From JAGMES01 sp023128035 (GTDB lineage: Bacteria > Bacillota > Halanaerobiia > DY22613), in assembly GCA_030627905.1 (NCBI GenBank), contig DAOVRZ010000145.1, positions 1-10,017 on the forward strand: a stretch of DNA of 10,017 nucleotides. The letters run 5' to 3'. Shown piece after piece: positions 8,851 through 10,017 of the stretch; the first letter of the stretch is position 1, and every line of letters begins with the position of its first letter. The position numbers and the translations under genes are program-made. Below the pieces are notes generated by a model that was given only the letters and a program-made list of their open reading frames with translations, was not told the origin of the DNA and did no database searches.

Positions 8851-8947
8851 ATTACCTTTTTCTACGCTAAATTTAATTTTCCTTCCCTCATCCAACTTAT
8901 TGCTACCCAAAACAACAACGAATCAAAGCTGTAATAGTTTTATCTTC

Positions 8948-9211
8948 TCATTTTAATTTTTCAATCTCATCATAGGACAAACCTGTAAGTTCTATAACTT
9001 TTGAAATCCTCATCTTTGCTAATAACATTTTCTTTGCAATATCTATTTTACCTTCCTTACATCCTATCATTTTACCTTCCTTACGTCCTATCATTTTACC
9101 TTCCTTACGTCCTATCTCAATACCTTCCTCTCTACCTTTGAGTCGATAAGATGATACAAATTCCATGCACTTCTCTACCTCCCTTTTATTTAATTCATTT
9201 TTTAATCTCAT
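8948..9211 (-). CDS. Fragment 3 of Rpn-like nuclease: C-terminal repeat tail
   Basis: 87 codons. MRLKNELNKREVEKCMEF starts a helical stretch, followed by YRLKGREEGIEIGRKEG and two further GxKEGK units (residues about 26-56), then AKKMLLAKMRISKVIELTG and LSYDEIEKLK. The ending resembles the 'sv.Ia.itGLs.eeIekLk' helix-turn-helix-like end found on many Rpn/transposase-type proteins. The ATG overlaps the preceding stop (ATGA). In E. coli Rpn genes the C-terminal part is also made separately from an internal start. A similar product here is possible but not shown, since there is no strong ribosome binding site. Confidence 0.65.
   Translation of the reverse strand: MRLKNELNKREVEKCMEFVSSYRLKGREEGIEIGRKEGKMIGRKEGKMIGCKEGKIDIAKKMLLAKMRISKVIELTGLSYDEIEKLK
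9051..9122 (-). repeat. Tandem 24-bp repeat (three units) in the Rpn-like tail
   Basis: Units 9051-9074, 9075-9098 and 9099-9122 each begin CCTTCCTTAC on the plus strand. The first two differ at one base, and the third diverges in its last six bases. Each encodes an octapeptide of the GRKEGKMI type, so gain or loss of a unit keeps the frame. A further partial unit (CCTTCCTC) follows at 9123. Confidence 0.9.
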
Positions 9212-9762
9212 ATGAAAAACTTCTTCATCTTTCCCAGAAAAGGGTAAGTACGTCTCAAAAATTTTATTAAAAACTCTGTCTTCAGATCATCTAACCTCAT
9301 TTTTGTCAACATTCGTAAAAACTCCAACTTAACTTTTATCTTCTCCTTCTCTGTCCAATCCATTTTACTTATCAATGCTGCTGCAACAGGATTATTACTT
9401 TTTATATACTTCTTCCAGGATTCCTTTCTCAACTGAATTTTTAAAAATTTAAACTCCAAAGTTTTCAAAAATGGAAATTCTATTATATAACTATCTGGTT
9501 CTATGATTTTTATTTCATGAGAGTAAATAACTATTGGAATGATTTTTCGTTTATGCTTTTTATACAACTCAGTAAAATAATTATACATTGTTGCATTATA
9601 ATCAATTTCTCTCTGTGCTTGACTTTCTACATGAATTAAGATTACTCCATCTTCACCTTTTAATTTTGTCTCAACAATGATATCTACGATGTGTTTTTTT
9701 AACTTCTCATAATCTGTTATTATTTCCTCTCTTAAAAACTTTATATGACTTTTGTCCATCAC
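9208..9762 (-). CDS. Fragment 2 of Rpn-like nuclease: catalytic core
   Basis: 184 codons from the GTG at 9762 (183 from the ATG at 9759). It opens with MDKSHIKFLREEI, normally internal in this family. The nuclease core is D27 in HIVDIIVE and E46-S-Q48 in LIHVESQAQ, the E-x-Q variant of the PD-(D/E)XK site. DYNATMYNYFTELYKKH and IIPIVIYSHE follow, then a helical region ending near TKMRLDDLKTEFLIKF. The last 16 residues (LRRTYPFLGKMKKFFI) are out-of-frame sequence: the neighbouring frame gives the expected FETYLPFSGKDEEVFH. The stop overlaps the next ATG as ATGA. Two start codons next to the upstream TGA could allow coupled re-initiation. Confidence 0.75.
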   Translation of the reverse strand: MMDKSHIKFLREEIITDYEKLKKHIVDIIVETKLKGEDGVILIHVESQAQREIDYNATMYNYFTELYKKHKRKIIPIVIYSHEIKIIEPDSYIIEFPFLKTLEFKFLKIQLRKESWKKYIKSNNPVAAALISKMDWTEKEKIKVKLEFLRMLTKMRLDDLKTEFLIKFLRRTYPFLGKMKKFFI

Positions 9763-9869
9763 TTTAAAATTTCTGGAAAAAACAATTCTACAAATTCTAC
9801 AAAGAACGTTTCCAGAAGAGTTTTAAATAAAGCATCATGTGGTTTTACCTCTCCGCTTTTAGCTAACAT
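9759..9869 (-). CDS. Fragment 1 of Rpn-like nuclease: N-terminal helices
   Basis: 36 codons from the ATG at 9869 to the TGA at 9761-9759. The peptide contains VKPHDALFKTLLETFF and EFVELFFPEILK, the characteristic opening of Rpn-type PD-(D/E)XK proteins. An in-frame TAG lies 13 codons upstream with no better start between, so the ATG is the only reasonable one; its ribosome binding site is weak. The stop overlaps the ATG of fragment 2 as TGATG. Too short to fold as a nuclease alone. Confidence 0.7.
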   Translation of the reverse strand: MLAKSGEVKPHDALFKTLLETFFVEFVELFFPEILK

Positions 9870-9886
9870 GCAATCACTGCCACTTA

Positions 9887-9906
9887 AAACATAGACAAAC
9901 GTCTAT
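9887..9906 (-). terminator. Small hairpin with T tract, weak terminator candidate
   Basis: ATAGAC (9891-9896) pairs with GTCTAT (9901-9906) around an AAAC loop. Read on the minus strand it is followed by G and TTTT. It lies about 50 bases after the stop of the reading frame entering at the right edge and just before fragment 1 of the Rpn-like gene, so it may end that upstream transcript. Only six base pairs, so confidence is low. Confidence 0.3.
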
Positions 9907-9953
9907 ATCAAGATTTTTCCCTGTTCTTAGTGTCCAATTTCACCTTTTAAAGG

Positions 9954-10017
9954 CTACTTTTGTTTGCTATAACACTCCAAGGGCGTAAATTCCCGACCCG
10001 CGTAGATACGCGAGCTA
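9954..10017 (-). CDS. C-terminal end of an unidentified reading frame, 5' part outside window
   Basis: The minus strand enters the window in an open frame ending SSRIYAGREFTPLECYSKQK and TAG at 9956-9954. Only about 20 residues are visible, so it cannot be identified. The tail is faintly reminiscent of the ends of some IS200/IS605 TnpB proteins, but this is a memory-based impression. The DNA here is visibly richer in GC than the rest of the window and includes the palindrome CGCGTA-GA-TACGCG (9999-10012). It may not be coding at all. Confidence 0.3.
   Translation of the reverse strand, partial: SSRIYAGREFTPLECYSKQK

Larger units (their letters stand above)
8579..8947. other. Intergenic region between Rpn-like gene and ATPase-like gene
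   Basis: This stretch of 369 bases has no supportable gene. In minus-strand order it holds about 100 AT-rich bases after the Rpn stop, hairpin module copy 2, a second hairpin (8682-8717), about 90 bases of probable leader, and the ribosome binding site of the ATPase-like gene. The AGTATC string at 8640-8645 recurs at 8651-8656, but I assign no function to it. I could not pick out a convincing promoter. Confidence 0.55.
8948..9869 (-). pseudogene. Rpn/PD-(D/E)XK transposase-family nuclease, broken by two frameshifts
   Basis: Three consecutive ORFs in changing frames read together as one member of the Rpn-type (recombination-promoting nuclease/putative transposase) family. In order: HDALFK...FFVEFVELFFPE; DKSHIKFL...VDIIVE...LIHVESQAQ with the catalytic D and E-x-Q; a helical middle; and an EGxxxG/KEG repeat tail. 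Restoring one base near 9762-9771 and one near 9257-9265 gives a protein of about 307 residues, close to what I recall as normal for this family. Known relatives act as DNA endonucleases; E. coli RpnA-E promote recombination, and recent work links them to phage defence. As it stands the catalytic segment lacks its N-terminal helices and its tail, so the nuclease is probably inactive unless frameshifting occurs. Upstream lie a small hairpin and the tail of an unidentified reading frame. Confidence 0.8.

Noticed and set aside
8819..8924. Minus-strand frame reading VVVLGSNKLDEGRKIKF...
   Set aside because: About 35 codons between stops, running into the hairpin, with no ribosome binding site. 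The faint resemblance to a stalk-domain start is probably chance.
9051..9122. CRISPR array
   Set aside because: The 24-bp units are directly contiguous without spacers and lie in frame in a protein tail.
8948..9869. A genuine three-gene coupled operon (TGATG and ATGA overlaps)
   Set aside because: The three peptides are consecutive parts of one known family in the right order, and single-base repairs join them smoothly, so a broken single gene is the simpler reading.
9867..9960. IS200/IS605 right end after a TnpB-like tail
   Set aside because: Only about 20 residues of the tail are visible, and I could not find a TCAA cleavage-type sequence in the right position on the minus strand next to the hairpin at 9891-9906.

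Overview
The window is AT-rich, and every gene I can support lies on the minus strand. Gene content suggests an anaerobic low-GC Firmicute: a giant secreted beta-sandwich protein, an AAA-ATPase-like/PDDEXK_9 gene and an Rpn-type PD-(D/E)XK gene with an EGxxxG tail. An order such as Halanaerobiales or another Clostridia lineage would fit. This is inferred from family content and composition only, with no rRNA or marker gene in view. TGA acts as a normal stop.

Bases 1-6509 hold one uninterrupted reading frame of about 2,169 codons. It starts with a signal peptide at 6509 (or 6503) and runs off the left edge without a stop. After the signal peptide comes a domain ending in FPVTIDPT, which resembles the N-terminal module of WapA/RHS-type secreted proteins. 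A long chain of fibronectin-III/Ig-like modules follows, interrupted near residues 815-878 by an Asp/Asn-rich linker. The true C-terminus, which would show whether this is an adhesin or a polymorphic toxin, is outside the window.

Bases 6510-6884 are intergenic. They carry a good minus-strand intrinsic terminator (6659-6697) and a strong 11-bp hairpin (6827-6871). Bases 6885-8578 are an AAA-ATPase-like gene with a C-terminal PD-(D/E)XK nuclease domain. Its last 50 residues have been put out of frame by one missing base in an A run. Bases 8579-8947 are intergenic and hold a second copy of the same hairpin module. Bases 8948-9869 are one Rpn-like nuclease gene split by two further one-base frameshifts into three ORFs that overlap end to start. 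Bases 9954-10017 contain the last 20 or so codons of an unidentified reading frame.

The right third therefore looks like a decaying accessory cluster of two nuclease-superfamily genes, each followed by a related 3' hairpin module. It sits upstream of an intact giant surface or secreted protein gene. A terminator separates the two parts, so I see no sign that they form one operon.
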